A stretch of DNA of 64,000 nt from Choanephora cucurbitarum (GCA_025331435.1 JAIWNI010000063.1:62001-126000); one strand, 5' to 3'. Numbered from the stretch's first letter, positions 10,918 to 24,606 are shown. Numbers and translations are program-made. The notes: generated by a model from the sequence alone, not told the origin.

Positions 10918-12262
10918 CAGTGTACAATGCTTAAAGAATAGTGCTTAGAACATATAACAACAACACATGAGGTTCGTGTTATTCTCGGAATACAGCAAGT
11001 GTATTTATGTAGCACGTTTGCCAGATTATTGTCATTAGCTCTATTGTTCAAGTGATCACTAGCAAACAAACTAGTTTGACTCAAGTGACCGAAGAGTGTT
11101 TTATTTTCAAAAAGGAAATAAGACACTTGGTGCGAGTGTTGTGAGAAGAAGCATGGCTAAAAAGATTCTTTGAGATCTTGTTGATCCTCTTAACTTGATT
11201 AGACCATCCAAAGTACAACTTACAATCAGCGTGTAAACTTGTTTCAGTAGAAGGCTTACGACCAGTAGAATCAAATTCTAGTCAGCATGCAGCGAACAAT
11301 CCAAATTTCAAATAGAACTCTGATAATAGAAGATATCAATTGTTGAAGCAAGACATTTGTTTCGACTCAATAGTAGATTGTCTAAGCACACAGCAGTTGC
11401 AGAGTCTTTAATGCACTTTTGGTTATGATGTATCCCTCTCTCTATATGTAAAGCTAGCTAGCTTTTGAAAAGGCATAAAGATTTTCTATTATAATACTTA
11501 AGTTTTTTATGGGGAAAGTAATTGAGTTTACATTGAAGCTTTGCTGCAAAGAGGGAGTATGAATCAATTGTCTTGTTTTGGTTCAAATGATCAATAAGTG
11601 AATGCTTCCGTCAATAAAGCCAAGCCATAGCAACATATCTTGCTATAAAATGAAGACGCCTCCTTTATCTGTACCAAAAAGAAGACTAACATCATAGCCT
11701 TATCTGGCTTTCAAACAAACAAGGCTTCCGCTTAATTCTACCTTTATGTTTTCCTTTCTAGAGCTTTTTAAATTAATAAGAGACTGGGCTGTTTAACAAA
11801 GCACTACCTTCAAGTTCTCCTTTTTTTTTCAAACAGTATGCTTCCGTCAGTCTCATTAGACATTGGTTATATTGAATTCTTCTTCTTAATCCTCATTTGC
11901 ATATCAATGCATAAATATTATGGCCATTCTGTCTTCTCTCTCAAGCAAAAAGGATCAGATAAAATGTAATAAAAGAGAAAAAAAAAAGTCTGCTGTCTTT
12001 AAACCCACTCTGAGATTTCCTAAGTGGATGTGTTTCCGGTTTGACTGTGTGTGTGTGTGCGTAGATACAGGCTATTTCCAGAAATAGTGTAGATTCTTTC
12101 ATTAAACACGAACGCCTTTCTTTGTCTCTTCTTTTTTCCCCTTCTTTTACATAAACATATTTTTCTTTTTTTTTGTTATTCTCGTTTTCTCGGTTTTTTC
12201 TACTTTGGATTTCACAGCATTACTACCATAGACAACATTACTTTAGAATCACTCTGTATACA

Positions 12263-13633
12263 ATGAACATTGACGCCTGCATCGAGTCCATCAAGCAATG
12301 CAAATACTTACCAGAGAATGATATGCGTCAATTATGTAATAAGGTGAAGATAAAAGCGGAAGCTTTGTTTGTCATGTATTGACCCTCTCTCTCTCTCTCT
12401 CTCTCTCTCTATTTACTCAAGCTAAAGGAAATCTTGGCTGAAGAATCCACAGTGGTGCCTGTCAATGCACCTGTGACACTATGTGGTGATATTCATGGAC
12501 AGTTCTATGATCTTATTAAAATATTTGAAGTGGGTGGTGATTTACCACAAACATCCTATATCTTTATGGTGAGCGTTGTTATAGAAGAGCAAGTCTATTT
12601 GATCTTATAGCCATCAATTAGGGTGATTTTGTAGATCGTGGTCGTTATTCATTAGAGACACTCACCTTGTTGTTGCTATACAAAGTCAAGTAAAGTAATA
12701 GGCTCATCTATAGCACAATAAGCTTGTTTTTCTTTTTAACCGTCCTTTTCTTGTTAGATATCCTGATCGTATCACGTTAACCAGAGGCAATCATGAAAGT
12801 CGCAATGTGACTCGAGTTTATGGATTTTATGACGAATGTTTAGCTAAATATCAGAATTCAAAAGTTTGGGAATGGTGTTGCACTGTATTCGATTATTTAC
12901 CTTTGGCAGCAGTAAGACTATTTATCTGAATGTATTGCTTGATCATCTTATAAGTGTAAATTAGGTGATTGATGGTACTGTATTTTGTGTTCATGGCGGA
13001 TTATCACCTGAATTGCCCTCCATTGATTCGATTCGGTAAGAACCGAAAAGAAAGGCTATTTGTGTATGAAATCAAAATCTGATGATTCTTATTCATGGAT
13101 AGGACAATCTTTCGGATGCAAGAATTACCACAGAGCGGTGGTCATTGTGGTTTGTGTTTATAGAGGATTTAAGCAAAAATGTGTCCCAAGTACTCAATGG
13201 TTTATTTGCAATAGATTTGTTGTGGTCAGATCCAGAAACACAAGTAGAGGCATGGGCTATCAGTCCCCGAGGAGGAGGATTTTTGTTTGGACCTGTGCCT
13301 ACAACAGCAGTAGGTGGTTAACCTGATGATGATCAAACAATGAAGACTGACGATGTTGTGTAGTTTTGCCATAATAACAATATAGATTTGATTGTAAGAA
13401 GTCACCAATTAGTAGATGAAGGTTATAACTATCCATTTGAAGAAGGCCATTTGGTTACATTATGGTCAGCACCTAATTACTGTTATCGATGTGGCAACAA
13501 GGCAGCTATTCTAAAGATTCCTGAAGAAAAGCGTCCTATCAACTCAAGTGACTATACAATCTTTTTAGAAAATGAAATACAGGGAGATCATAATGCAATT
13601 ACAAATGGACCTGGCAGTCAATACTTTATATAA
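12263..13633 (+). CDS. PP2A-like Ser/Thr protein phosphatase catalytic subunit
   Basis: Eight exons (12263-12343, 12422-12568, 12622-12689, 12758-12911, 12965-13035, 13103-13149, 13215-13309, 13364-13633) give 310 residues, the usual length for PP2A/PP4/PP6 catalytic subunits. All metallophosphatase motifs are present: [33 protein letters not shown] and [12 protein letters not shown]. The C terminus is YFI, close to the YFL tail that is carboxymethylated in this family. The N terminus ([13 protein letters not shown]) resembles PP6/Sit4, and other parts fit Ppg1 or PP4, so the subfamily is open. The enzyme removes phosphate from Ser/Thr with two metal ions, acting with regulatory subunits. It converges on CDC42 with 60 bp between stops. 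Confidence 0.92.
12385..12410 (+). repeat. (CT)13 microsatellite in intron 1
   Basis: Thirteen CT units fill most of the first intron of the phosphatase gene and may serve as its polypyrimidine tract. The length is likely to vary between strains. Confidence 0.9.
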
Positions 13634-13693
13634 AAAAAAATCATTCCACTCTCATTTTGTTCCTTTTTTTTTTCTCTTTTAATATGATAAAGA

Positions 13694-14475
<782 letters not shown>

Positions 14476-15140
14476 CTTGTTGATTGTTTAAAAAATAAAA
14501 AGGAAAAAAAAAGAATGCCCAATTTTACCCAAAAAAGAAACAGAAGCAAACCTTCTGAAAAACATGTACGGAGTCTTAATCAAATGAACCTGAAATCAAT
14601 AGGCTGAAAGAAGGAAAAGAAAAAGAGAAATATAACTATTTTTCCTTGCAAGGGCTATCTTATAAACCACTTTAAAGAGAAGAGAACACTAAAAAAAAAA
14701 AAGGAGAAAGAATGAACCAGAATAAACTGCGTTCAACAAGACATAACTTGGTTTGCTTAAGTGATAGTAAGTTTAAAAGTAAGCAATTTGGGGTCTCTAT
14801 TTCCAAATAAAGAAAGTGTATTCTTTAGATTGAATGCATGCTTTCTTATGGCTGTAGATGAAGAGAGAGAAAAGAGTATACTGCCCAATCATTTGTTTCT
14901 GAAATAGAGCTAGTCAAAAAGAAGACGAGCACCTTTCATTCAAATACAGCTTCTAACTAATCTAGTCGATACAAATGATTTGATAACATTTGCCTTCCAT
15001 TTCTTTCTCCCTCTCTGAAGAGTCAAGACAGTTATATAAAATGAAGTGACATGATCTGAGAAATAAAGCCATCAACAGTTGCATAAGAGGTTTTCTTTGT
15101 TTAGTGTGTTATGTACAAATGAAAGGGTGTTGTGTATATA
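14476..15140. other. intergenic region upstream of CDC42
   Basis: This 665-bp AT-rich gap lies between the CDC42 start and the stop of the DUF202 gene, both on the minus strand, and should hold the CDC42 promoter and 5' UTR. Poly-A runs are seen. No other gene was recognised. Confidence 0.5.
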
Positions 15141-15578
15141 TTAGAGGTTCCAGAGTAAAATAAGTAAGATGATGTAAGTGACCATGGTGACCACTGTAGT
15201 CAGAACTACCCAGTCACCACTAGTTTTGTATGGAATGGAAGAATCAAATACGTCAAAAGAGGTTCGTCTACGCCATAAAGCAATGGCCAACATAGCTAAT
15301 CCAAACACAAAAAATGTAATTCCAATCTTGTAAAACTCTCTAGTGAATACTTTTAAAATCAATAAACCAGAAGAAAATGCTGCTAAAGAAGTTCGCCAAT
15401 AGGCACCCTCAAATGTTCTCTGGTGAGCTTTTTTAAAAGCAAAAGGAAAACTTAGCACCAATCATGGTTGTCTACAAAAACAGACACACTTACCTCTCAA
15501 GTCTTGAAGTTCTGATAGAGTAAAGTGAGCTGATTCTCGCCGATGACCTCGAACCAGTTTATCTTTTCTGTTCGTCAT
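15141..15578 (-). CDS. small DUF202 membrane protein
   Basis: Two exons (15578-15494 and 15427-15141) give 123 residues. The start at 15578 is chosen because it opens a basic cytosolic N terminus and the intron then closes in frame at AHQRTFEGAYWRTSLA, the arginine-containing signature that begins DUF202 domains (related to the Vtc1 membrane region). Three hydrophobic segments follow (about residues 43-57, 63-80 and 102-122), consistent with a three-helix vacuolar or endomembrane protein. A basic loop (RRR) separates helices 2 and 3. Function is unknown beyond the family link to polyphosphate/vacuolar transporter chaperone proteins. Confidence 0.8.
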
Positions 15579-16724
15579 ACTATGCAGAAAAAAAAATTAC
15601 AAGGAAATAAAGCATTGAAATTATTTTTTTGTGTGTAGAGAATAAATCGTCCAATAAAAAGTCATGGTTTCTTGAATAGGATCTACAGGCCTCAGGAGAG
15701 AAAAGGAGAAATGAACTCATGGACAACTCTGTCGTTGAACTGAAATGATTATTAATGACCAGTTCATCTTATACATGTGCATTTTATACAAGGCTAGATA
15801 GACAGCCATAAGAATACAGTTCTTATGGACACTATAAACTGACAACCCTCAGAATTACCTGAGAAACATATGAGCACAATGCCGATATGCCGAGATGCAC
15901 ACATCAGGCTTTTTTTTTTCTCTCTCGCTCTCTTTTTAGTCTCAGTAAAAAAAAAAAGGCAAAAAGGAAGGACACAAAACGGCTCAATAATTCTTCCTTT
16001 TACAATGAATGATGGACTAAAAGAAAAGTTGTTGATAGTCAAATGTGAATTCCCGACACGAACTGAGACCAATTTTTAGCTGAGTGATGCTGATATGAAA
16101 ACATGTGCTTGGGATTGATATAGAATGATACAGAGCATAATGTCTGGAGAAAGAAATAATAAATTCTACTTTGTATTTGTAAGAACTATTTCGTTGATTG
16201 AAATAGGCATTTTAAAGTTTGTATTTTCTCGGCACAAATTTCTTTCCAAGACTTGCTTTAGAAAGTAGAAAAATTCTGTCATATCAACAGAAAAAACCGC
16301 AGATCTCTGTTAGACAATGAAAATCATAAAAAAAAAAAGAAAAAGAAAACGACTGTCCATCAAGGCTCTTCTAGTTCTTTAAGAAAGAAAGAATAAAAGA
16401 AATGCTTTGAATCCAGTTAGCCAAATCAATATCTGACTTTCTCGTTGGCAGCTTAGTTTTGACAGATTTTATCTAGCTTTTTTCTTCAAGGTCAATTGAT
16501 AAAGAGTATGTTGCCAAGTATAAGTTACAGAGCCAAATAGAGTCGAAAAGATGATCGAAATCATTAAGGTCACAATGGACGTAACTCATGTTGTATTCGT
16601 ATAGCATCATATTACTAAAAAACGAGATTGATTTTTTTTAAAAGTGCGACTTATATTTTTTTGGGTGCCATCTAACTGTTTTTTTTTCTCTTCTTCCTTT
16701 CTTTTTTTTTTTTAAAGAAAAACT
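15579..16724. other. divergent intergenic region
   Basis: The gap of 1.1 kb separates the divergent DUF202 gene and PIS1. It contains overlapping open frames on both strands near 15794-16079 that are low-complexity and not gene-like. Pyrimidine-rich sequence precedes the PIS1 ATG. Nothing else was recognised. Confidence 0.5.
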
Positions 16725-17832
16725 ATGCCTTCAAAAGTAACAGAAAAACAAATTACTCAACAGACAAACCCTAGTGTATTCCTGTATATTCCAAATCTTA
16801 TTGGTAGGACTTGTCATTGGCTTCCTATCATTATTCGTTGCTCACTCTCCTATTGTCCTTTCATATAGGTTATACGCGAATTATCCTGGCGTCTTTGTCT
16901 CTATACTATATGCCTTGGCATCCTAAAGTCTGTGTTACTTTGTACTGTATATCTTGTTTATTGGATGCTGTTGATGGAAATGCTGCTAGATACTTCAATC
17001 AATGTGAGTAAAAAAAAAAAAAAGAAAAACAAACAAATTGAATTTGTGTATGACAGAGAGCATAAAGAAAAGGAATAAAGAAGAGGACTAATTTCATCAT
17101 GAATTATTAGGTAGTAAATTCGGCGCTGTACTAGATATGGTTACAGACAGGTACGAGATAAATGAGAAGGAGGAGGAGAAATTAAGGAGGATGAGAATAT
17201 ACTTATTTGGTCTCAAATAGATGTACAACTACCTGTCTCTTATGTTTTCTTTCTCTTCAATATCCTCAATGGACTATTCTCTTCCAGCTGCTTATTTCAC
17301 TTGATTTCAGTTCACATTATATGCACATGTATAGGTAATTTAGGCTGTTGTATATATGAAATTACAATCAAGACTAACCCGAGATTTGTTGGGGGGTGAA
17401 AACAGTTCAATGATTTCTGGATCTTCGAGCCACAAGAAGATTAGTGAGAAGCAAAGTTGGTATCTTCGTATCTACTACACAAACAATGTAAGTTGCTTTC
17501 TTGTATAATCTGAATTGAACCCATTTTTTGATGTGTGTATATCTAGATTGTTTTATTTATCATGTGTGCTGGTAATGAGCTCTTCTTTGTAGCACTTTAT
17601 GTGTTGAAGTTTATTGGATCCTTAAATAGTATGTATCAGTCTGTTTTATAAGAAGAAGTCTTCTAACCAAGTTGTTTTGCTAGTGTTTTGGTACATTGCT
17701 TTATCAGTGACAGGTATCATTTGTTTTGCCAAGCAATTTATCAACATTGTCCAGATCGTCAATGCTAGCAAGACCTTGGCTAACATTGACCAAGAGGATA
17801 AAGCAAAGGAGTCTTCTGGAAAGAACAACTAA
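16725..17832 (+). CDS. PIS1: CDP-diacylglycerol-inositol 3-phosphatidyltransferase
   Basis: Seven exons (16725-16803, 16869-17003, 17111-17150, 17221-17334, 17406-17487, 17547-17628, 17684-17832) give 226 residues, typical for PI synthase. The CDP-alcohol phosphatidyltransferase motif is complete across two introns: DG at VDGNAAR, then eight residues, G, three residues, D, three residues, D (GAVLDMVTD). The enzyme joins CDP-diacylglycerol and myo-inositol to form phosphatidylinositol in the ER membrane. Several hydrophobic helices are seen. Every intron is 48-107 bp and the frame closes exactly. PI made here is the precursor of the phosphoinositides used by PX proteins such as the one at 6.9-8.6 kb. 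Confidence 0.93.
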
Positions 17833-19185
17833 GATCAATCTACATACAAAAAAAGTGTCCTCTATTTCTTTCATGTTCCTAATATATCTCTGCAATAATT
17901 AAAAAAAATATATATATACTCTTCTTGAATGAAAAAAAAAAGTTGGTTATAGGAGACATTGAGATACATCATCATTCTCGAAACAGAGTCTCTGTCTTCA
18001 ACTTGGATAAGGTGTGTATTTAATTCAAACAGAGCATGGTTGAGAGTGAGACAATTGTTCAGTGCATTACTTGGGAACTTATAAAAACAGCTAAACTTTA
18101 TTGATACTACTGAGAGTGTCCGAGTTCCTCCCATAGCTTAGGTTTACGTCTGAAGCAAAGACTCAGGTGTATCAAGCACTAAAATAGAGCAAATATCATG
18201 TCATTTTCTTTTCAGAGTAGATTCAATATGTTGTCATCTGCAAACAATTATCAGATTTGAGCCTGCCTTTCTGAAGTGCAATTATTGTTCCTCATTTCCG
18301 TGTTACCAACTGTGTGTTTCATACTTTAAGAAGGATTTTCTTTCTTTTTGTTGTTGTTGTAATGTACAAAATGTCTAAAGTGTGTACACAATAATCAAGC
18401 ATAAATGCTTTCCTTTAGGCTTACATGGTCTCTTGAAAAGAAAGGAGATGAAATCCTCTGGGAACATCTTCACGTTGGTCGCTATTACAAACTTTTTTTT
18501 TTGTGCTTAGATACAAAAAGAAAATCAGATAACTTAAAAAAAGAGAGAAAAGAAAGCCGAACATCATCACTGATGCTCAAATAAGTATGCGTGTATCTCT
18601 CCAAACCAACTAGATAGTTTTTTTCCCTTGCAGCTTGGCTTATCAAACTTAAATCTATTGGTATTTCTTTCACCAGCCACGAATATTACTAATAGTTTAT
18701 AATGCGTATTCTTCATTGTGTACCAATGAAGGTAACGTGGCTTGGGTACCTTCCATGTCAACCTTAGTAAGCTGAACATGATTTCGCTCTTTCGCTTATT
18801 CAACCTTACCAAGTTGTTCACCTATCGATACCCTTCTATTTTCTTTTTATTTGCAGTGAGTGATACATGTGAGAGTGTAACTGAGCTTTAAAGAAAGAAG
18901 TCTATTGGAGAAAGAGAGAAAGCTAAGCAAGAGCATGAGTTGCAGATGATGACATCTAAACTAGCCAAGATATTATGTCATCACCTGTTCTCTTAACCAG
19001 AATGCGACTTCTTTCTTATAGTTCAACTGCTATTGAAATCTCAATCCCTGATTGACAATCTTGATATAGTCATTTGAGTTTTTTCATGTATCCTACTTCC
19101 CCGTTTATTGTTTACCAGTCGCTTAGCAACAAACTGATTTGGATTTCAAAACAGGTTGTGTCTTTTTTTTTGAAGAAAGGGCGGA
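17833..19185. other. intergenic region
   Basis: About 1.35 kb downstream of PIS1, with AT-rich unique sequence and several poly-T runs. Small open frames are present on the minus strand but none has gene-like composition or splice support. It ends at the transposase relic. Confidence 0.45.
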
Positions 19186-19520
19186 GGGGCTTCCGCAATC
19201 GTTGTAGTGCCTAAAACTAAAGCGAATACAACATCAATTTTGGGGTACTATATCCGCCACTGGCTTAACTGATGCTAGTTTGAAAATTCGAAAGCTTGGA
19301 CGCAAAACGAATACTTATAGCATAGGAGCAGTGACAGGGCATTACCTGAGTTTTCTTGAGGTAACTATAGATAAAACGGACAAGTGTACAGAGATGAAAG
19401 TGCAGTATCTTGCCATGGATGATGCTCCAATTCATAGCTCAGCTGATACAGAAAAATATATCTGCTCAAGAGGATATTGGGATGTATATCTTCCTCCATC
19501 TTCTCCTGAATTGAAAGGTT
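19186..19520 (+). pseudogene. Tc1/mariner-type transposase relic, catalytic part
   Basis: The plus strand first reads GASAIVVVPKTKANTTSILG, then a frameshift, then an open frame from 19280 containing YLAMDDAPIHSSADTEKY and GYWDVYLPPSSPELK. These match the central and C-terminal DDE_3 (IS630/Tc1/mariner) transposase pattern common in mucoralean genomes, including the second catalytic Asp (MDDAPIH). Homology stops directly after SPELK, before the third catalytic acidic residue and the rest of the C terminus. The element is therefore dead. The adjoining DNA carries the N-terminal part in the opposite orientation (next entry). Confidence 0.72.
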
Positions 19521-19526
19521 GGTTCG

Positions 19527-19817
19527 TCAAGAAAGACACAATCTGTTCTGAAATCCAAAGCAGTGTGTTGCTACTTCAGTTACAGCAGCTGAAGGATTCG
19601 CATCAACATGATTCAAAGTAAATTGCTTATGCTCCTCACCGAGAACACAACGCCGATCTGACTTTTTCTTCTCATCCACAACGACACGCATTACAGGATT
19701 ATGAGGCCTGTCAGGAGGTTCATTCGCTAGGATTTGAGTAATGAAAACGTATTGTTTCGATAGCGAATAACTCCTCGCCAACCACAACATCCATGGGCTC
19801 AACTCTATTTTTATCAA
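19527..19817 (-). pseudogene. Tc1/mariner-type transposase relic, N-terminal helix-turn-helix part, inverted
   Basis: The minus strand has an open frame whose second half reads EEHKQFTLNHVDANPSAAV, the form of the helix-turn-helix region that precedes the DDE domain in the same transposase family. The frame then runs into the junction with the plus-strand fragment at about 19520. The two parts of a transposase thus lie head to head rather than in order. It may come from one element rearranged by a hairpin or abortive event, or from two nested copies. Confidence 0.5.
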
Positions 19818-20460
19818 CTACATGTCCTTACATCTTGATATATAAAAAGAAAAAGAGGTACATATCTATTCTGAATATTTGTAAAATAATCGGAAAAGGA
19901 AGCAATGAAGAGGCCGTGCCTTTTCTATATCAAGTTTCTCTACTGAATCATCACTAAGTGACAGATAAACAATAAACGGGAAAGTAAGATACATGAGCGC
20001 GTCTTTATCTTTGGATCAGTCGACATCATTGTTGGACACGAAGACATCAAACTCAAAATCAGCGAATTTCTCAAATGACTATATCTGAACTTCAATGGCC
20101 GACCCTTTCTTTTTTATCTTTCCTTGAGTTACAATCTAATTCATGTGAGTTATCAAGAAACACAAAGAATAAAGGGTACATGAAGCTTGCTTCTTTCTTT
20201 TATTATTTCACAACGGTTGCTATAGAAACATGTCTATGCGCTTGTTTTCCATAGCAACCAAATCATTTATTTTTTCGGAATCAAAAGTGCGTAAGTATTG
20301 CCTATTTTTTTTTTCTATGCATAATTCTATAAGCCAATAAAATGGCCACAATTTTCCCTTTCACTGTACACGCTTAGCTTTCTTTTTTTTTTTCTGTTTG
20401 AACACCCCCCCTCCCCTTAATTTTCCTCTCTCTTTCTCTCTCTTTTCTATTTTAAACAAG
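19818..20460. other. intergenic region with promoter of SEC4-like gene
   Basis: AT-rich upstream region of the Rab gene. It contains the inverted repeat with X-box-like half sites at 20215-20259 (separate entry) and pyrimidine runs directly before the ATG at 20461. Confidence 0.5.
20215..20259. promoter_or_regulatory. inverted repeat of RFX X-box-like motifs
   Basis: GGTTGCTATAGAAAC at 20215-20229 is matched on the other strand by GGTTGCTATGGAAAAC at 20259-20244. Both resemble the RFX-family X-box (GTTGCCATGGCAAC). The pair lies about 200 bp upstream of the Rab start. The arms can also pair as a hairpin. Regulation by an RFX-like protein is an inference. Confidence 0.45.
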
Positions 20461-21321
<861 letters not shown>

Positions 21322-21397
21322 ATTCCTTTTTTTTTTTTTAATATTAAATTTATTAAATGACGCTTCACTTGTAAAATGAAGTCATTACACAGAAATA

Positions 21398-21416
21398 TGT
21401 GTGTGTGTGTGTGTGT
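21398..21416 (+). repeat. (TG)n microsatellite
   Basis: A run of about nine TG units lies 60 bp upstream of the UXS start. In-frame ATGs within it extend the open frame but encode a low-complexity leader, so the start at 21480 is preferred. Confidence 0.85.
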
Positions 21417-21479
21417 CATAAAACCCGTTTCCCTTTTTTTATTTTTAACCCCTCCCCTCTCTCTCTTTTCTCTCTCTAT

Positions 21480-22771
21480 ATGACTTCGCCTCAAAAAGAA
21501 TGGGTCAGTGCTGTTGGCCATCAAAATGTTGGTTCAGACGTAGAACTGAGTTATCTACGTAATCTTTATCTACCTCCAGAATTAAACGATCGTGAAGTGG
21601 ATGAGCAAAAAGGCCTTGTGGTCTACAAGACAGTCCATTCCTTTCCTCCTGTCAGACAGTTGAAGCCTTCCGAGCGTAAACGAATCTTAGTCACAGGTGG
21701 AGCTGGTTTTGTAGGTTCTCATTTGGTAGACCGTCTTATGTGGATGGGCCATGAAGTGATTGTGCTAGACAACTTCTTTACAGGTTCAAAGCGCAATGTA
21801 GAACACTGGATTGGTCACCCTCACTTTGAACTTGTGCGCCATGATGTTGTTGACCCATTTATGATTGAAGTATCTCAGATATATCACCTTGCCTGTCCTG
21901 CATCACCACCTCATTATCAATACAACCCTACAAAGACTGTAAAGACCAGTGTAATGGGCACTATCAACATGCTTGGTTTGGCCAAAAGAACAAAAGCTCG
22001 GTTCTTGTTGACATCAACATCTGGTAAACATTTCATTCTCTCTTTTCTATTTTGTTTTTTGACTTATTGTAAATCAGCTTCTTTTTTTCTTTTTTTTGTA
22101 TGTATAAGAAATCTATGGTGATCCAGAAGAACATCCTCAAAAAGAAACCTATTGGGGTCATGTCAATCCTATCGGTCCTAGAGCTTGTTATGATGAAGGC
22201 AAACGTATTGCTGAAACATTGACTTATGCATACATGAGGCAAAATGATGTAGATGTACGCGTAGCACGTATTTTCAAGTAAGGCATCCATTGAAACTCCT
22301 ACAGACATACTCACTCCTTTTATCTCTAGTACATTTGGTCCTCGTATGTCGCCTGCAGATGGCCGTGTTGTCAGTAACTTTATTATGCAGGCTATCAAAG
22401 GTGAATCCCTAACATTGTATGGTGATGGTGAACAAACAAGATCGTTTCAATATGTACATGATCTTGTTGATGGCTTGATTTTGTTGATGAACAAGAATTA
22501 CAGTGAGCCTGTCAATCTGGGTAATCCCGAAGAATTCACGATTCGTGATTTTGCAGATACTATTCGAGAAATGGTGTTGCAACCACCTCTTTCACCCGAC
22601 AATGTGGATATCAAAATATTGCCTGCTGCCCTGGATGACCCTAAGAAGCGCAAGCCTGATATCTCAAGAGCTAAAAAGCATTTAGGCTGGGAACCTGCCT
22701 TCTCAGTTAAGCAGGGATTGCAAGAAACTGTAGATTGGTTCAAATTACAGGTCAAGGAAGGTGCCATATAA
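21480..22771 (+). CDS. UXS1: UDP-glucuronic acid decarboxylase (UDP-xylose synthase)
   Basis: Three exons (21480-22023, 22109-22277, 22330-22771) give 384 residues. The short-chain dehydrogenase fold is clear: GGAGFVG NAD-binding loop, [20 protein letters not shown] block, catalytic STS (TSTSE) and the YxxxK pair in [16 protein letters not shown] and VHDLVDG follow as in UDP-xylose synthase. The enzyme converts UDP-glucuronate to UDP-xylose, a donor for xylosylated glycans. No membrane helix is visible with this start, so a cytosolic form is likely. An upstream in-frame ATG at 21399 would add a low-complexity leader and is disfavoured. Confidence 0.93.
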
Positions 22772-22891
22772 ATCTTTATTATATCGTGTTCTCAACGAGT
22801 TTTCCAACAAGCATATATTTCTTTGCAAATAGAGCCTCCTATGATTCAGCTTATGCCATTTAGAATCGTTGATTATTTACTAATAAACTTG

Positions 22892-23425
22892 TTATTTGCT
22901 TACCCATTCTCTTAATGATTCCCATTCATCTTCTGCTAAATCCTCTAGCTTATCTATAGGGCCATGGGGATCTACCATCATATCAGGTTCAAATGAATTC
23001 TTGGCTAATCCACGGGATGCATCATGTCCAGCAAAATTAGCATAAGGTCCACCTAAAATCACCAGATTCAGTTACATTGAAATCTACAGAGAGTATGTTT
23101 ACCTGGGCCATAGAAATTACTGCCCTGAGAAACATCATAGACAGAGCCATTGACGCCTATAAAGATACGGGCACCATCTTTACCGTCAAAAGGTAATAGC
23201 TCGAGAGGTGTGTAGTTTCTAAAGACAGTTGTCTCGGGATGCTCTGGTTTGATCGCCACTGGTTTTATTGAAATGGTGAAATACTTTAAAATATACAATA
23301 ACACAGCTGCAAGTGCCCAGTTGACAGGATTCTCTACAATAAAAGACGATCAGCCGTTTTGTCTCTTTCACAGGTTATCAGGTTGAACCTTTAAATTGTG
23401 TGATGAGTGTGTCTAGAGTGACCAT
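22892..23425 (-). CDS. DAP1: Dap1/MAPR-type cytochrome b5-like heme protein
   Basis: Three exons (23425-23389, 23333-23103, 23052-22892) give 142 residues. A membrane helix (about residues 18-35) precedes a cytochrome b5-like domain with FIGVNGSVYDVS, FYGPGGPYANFAGHDASR and the conserved tyrosines that bind heme in membrane-associated progesterone receptor proteins. In fungi Dap1 supports the sterol P450 Erg11 in the ER. The C terminus (LEDLAEDEWESLREW) is the usual end of the domain. It converges on UXS with 120 bp between. Confidence 0.9.
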
Positions 23426-24606
23426 GGCTTGTTGTGATTGTTTAAAAAAAAAACAGTATAAAGAAAAGAAGCGCTGGAGTGACTCAAAAAAAAAGTGTGT
23501 GTGTGTTACAAAGTCCAATAAGCTAAAGTAATTGACGAATTATGACTGTTCTCACCTTGCTTTGTTCTTCAGATGACAACAATTTCACTTATGAAGCTTA
23601 TTTGGTCTTCTAAAAAAGTCTAAGGTGTACATCACTTGAGATTTGCTTAAATAAGACTATCTGTATAGTAGTCATCTCTTGTAGTCAGACTAACAATTCA
23701 AACATCCATCATTTGCTTTTCTGTTGCTAATAGGCTTTCTTTTTTTTTGGAAGAATTATTGAGAATGAAACAATTGTGCAAGTAACATCTGCATAATAGA
23801 ATACTGTTTGTTACACACATATTGTTTCCCAAAAAAAAATCAACTGACATATCATCTTTAACTCTCCTTGCTCAATTGATACATTCTGCATTCTTTCATG
23901 ACTGTCCTTGTGGCTTTTAGAGCAATTAGATTTGATTACTATAGCTCTATTGATAAACAGGTTTGTGATAGATAACTGTATCTTCTGCTTTAAGGTGTTC
24001 AAGTCCTGCCAAATTGACCTTGAATCAGCTGACTTCATAATCAAGCTTGTAAATGCGCACTACGAACAATAACCAAAACTTTTGTAATAGATTGAAGTTT
24101 AGAAGAAGATGCTTCTGTGTTTTTTTTTGTAAGCAGTATTTTATCTTGCTGGTTATCCAAATTTCGTAGCAGTTAAATTGACTTGTTATGGGATTAAGCA
24201 TTGTTGATCAATTACTTCAAAAAGATATAACCGCAGTTGCAGAATAGAGGGCGAAGCAACCATACGGTCTATTGTGTAACAACAGCAGAATAAACTTACT
24301 CAACAACATTATCATATCTCCACATTTCAAACAGCTCTTTTAGTCTAAAACGACAGAGAGAATAGAGACCTTTTTTTTTTACTATGAAAAGATAGATTTG
24401 TTGTTAAACATTAGGCCAAGTATTTGCACCTATTATCATAATGACAAGTAGATCATCTACAAAAGAAAGTCCAAGTGCCTTTTTTGTGTACTCTTTTTTT
24501 TTTTTTGAGTGACCGCTTAAGAGGTTAAACCCAAGTTTCTGAACACAAACGAAATCACCTTCTCACCTTCTTTTCCTTTTTTTTTTTATTTTGATACAGA
24601 ACACAT
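23426..24606. other. divergent intergenic region
   Basis: About 1.2 kb between DAP1 (-) and the gene at 24607 (+). It is AT-rich with several poly-T runs (for example near 24490). No further coding region or RNA gene was recognised. Confidence 0.5.

Larger units (their letters stand above)
8638..12262. other. long gene-free region
   Basis: No convincing protein-coding gene is seen in 3.6 kb. Most of it is AT-rich unique sequence with poly-A/T runs. A GC-richer block from about 9968 to 10640 has internal repeats and hairpins (separate entry), and a 14-bp palindrome flanked by a short direct repeat lies at 10863-10917. The end of the region, up to 12262, must contain the phosphatase promoter and has pyrimidine-rich runs before the ATG. 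Confidence 0.5.

Noticed and set aside
15794..16079. Overlapping open frames on both strands between DUF202 and PIS1
   Set aside because: Low-complexity, poly-A/T driven; no splice support.
21399..21479. Upstream in-frame start for UXS
   Set aside because: Encodes a leader generated by a (TG)n microsatellite and pyrimidine tract, more likely 5' UTR.
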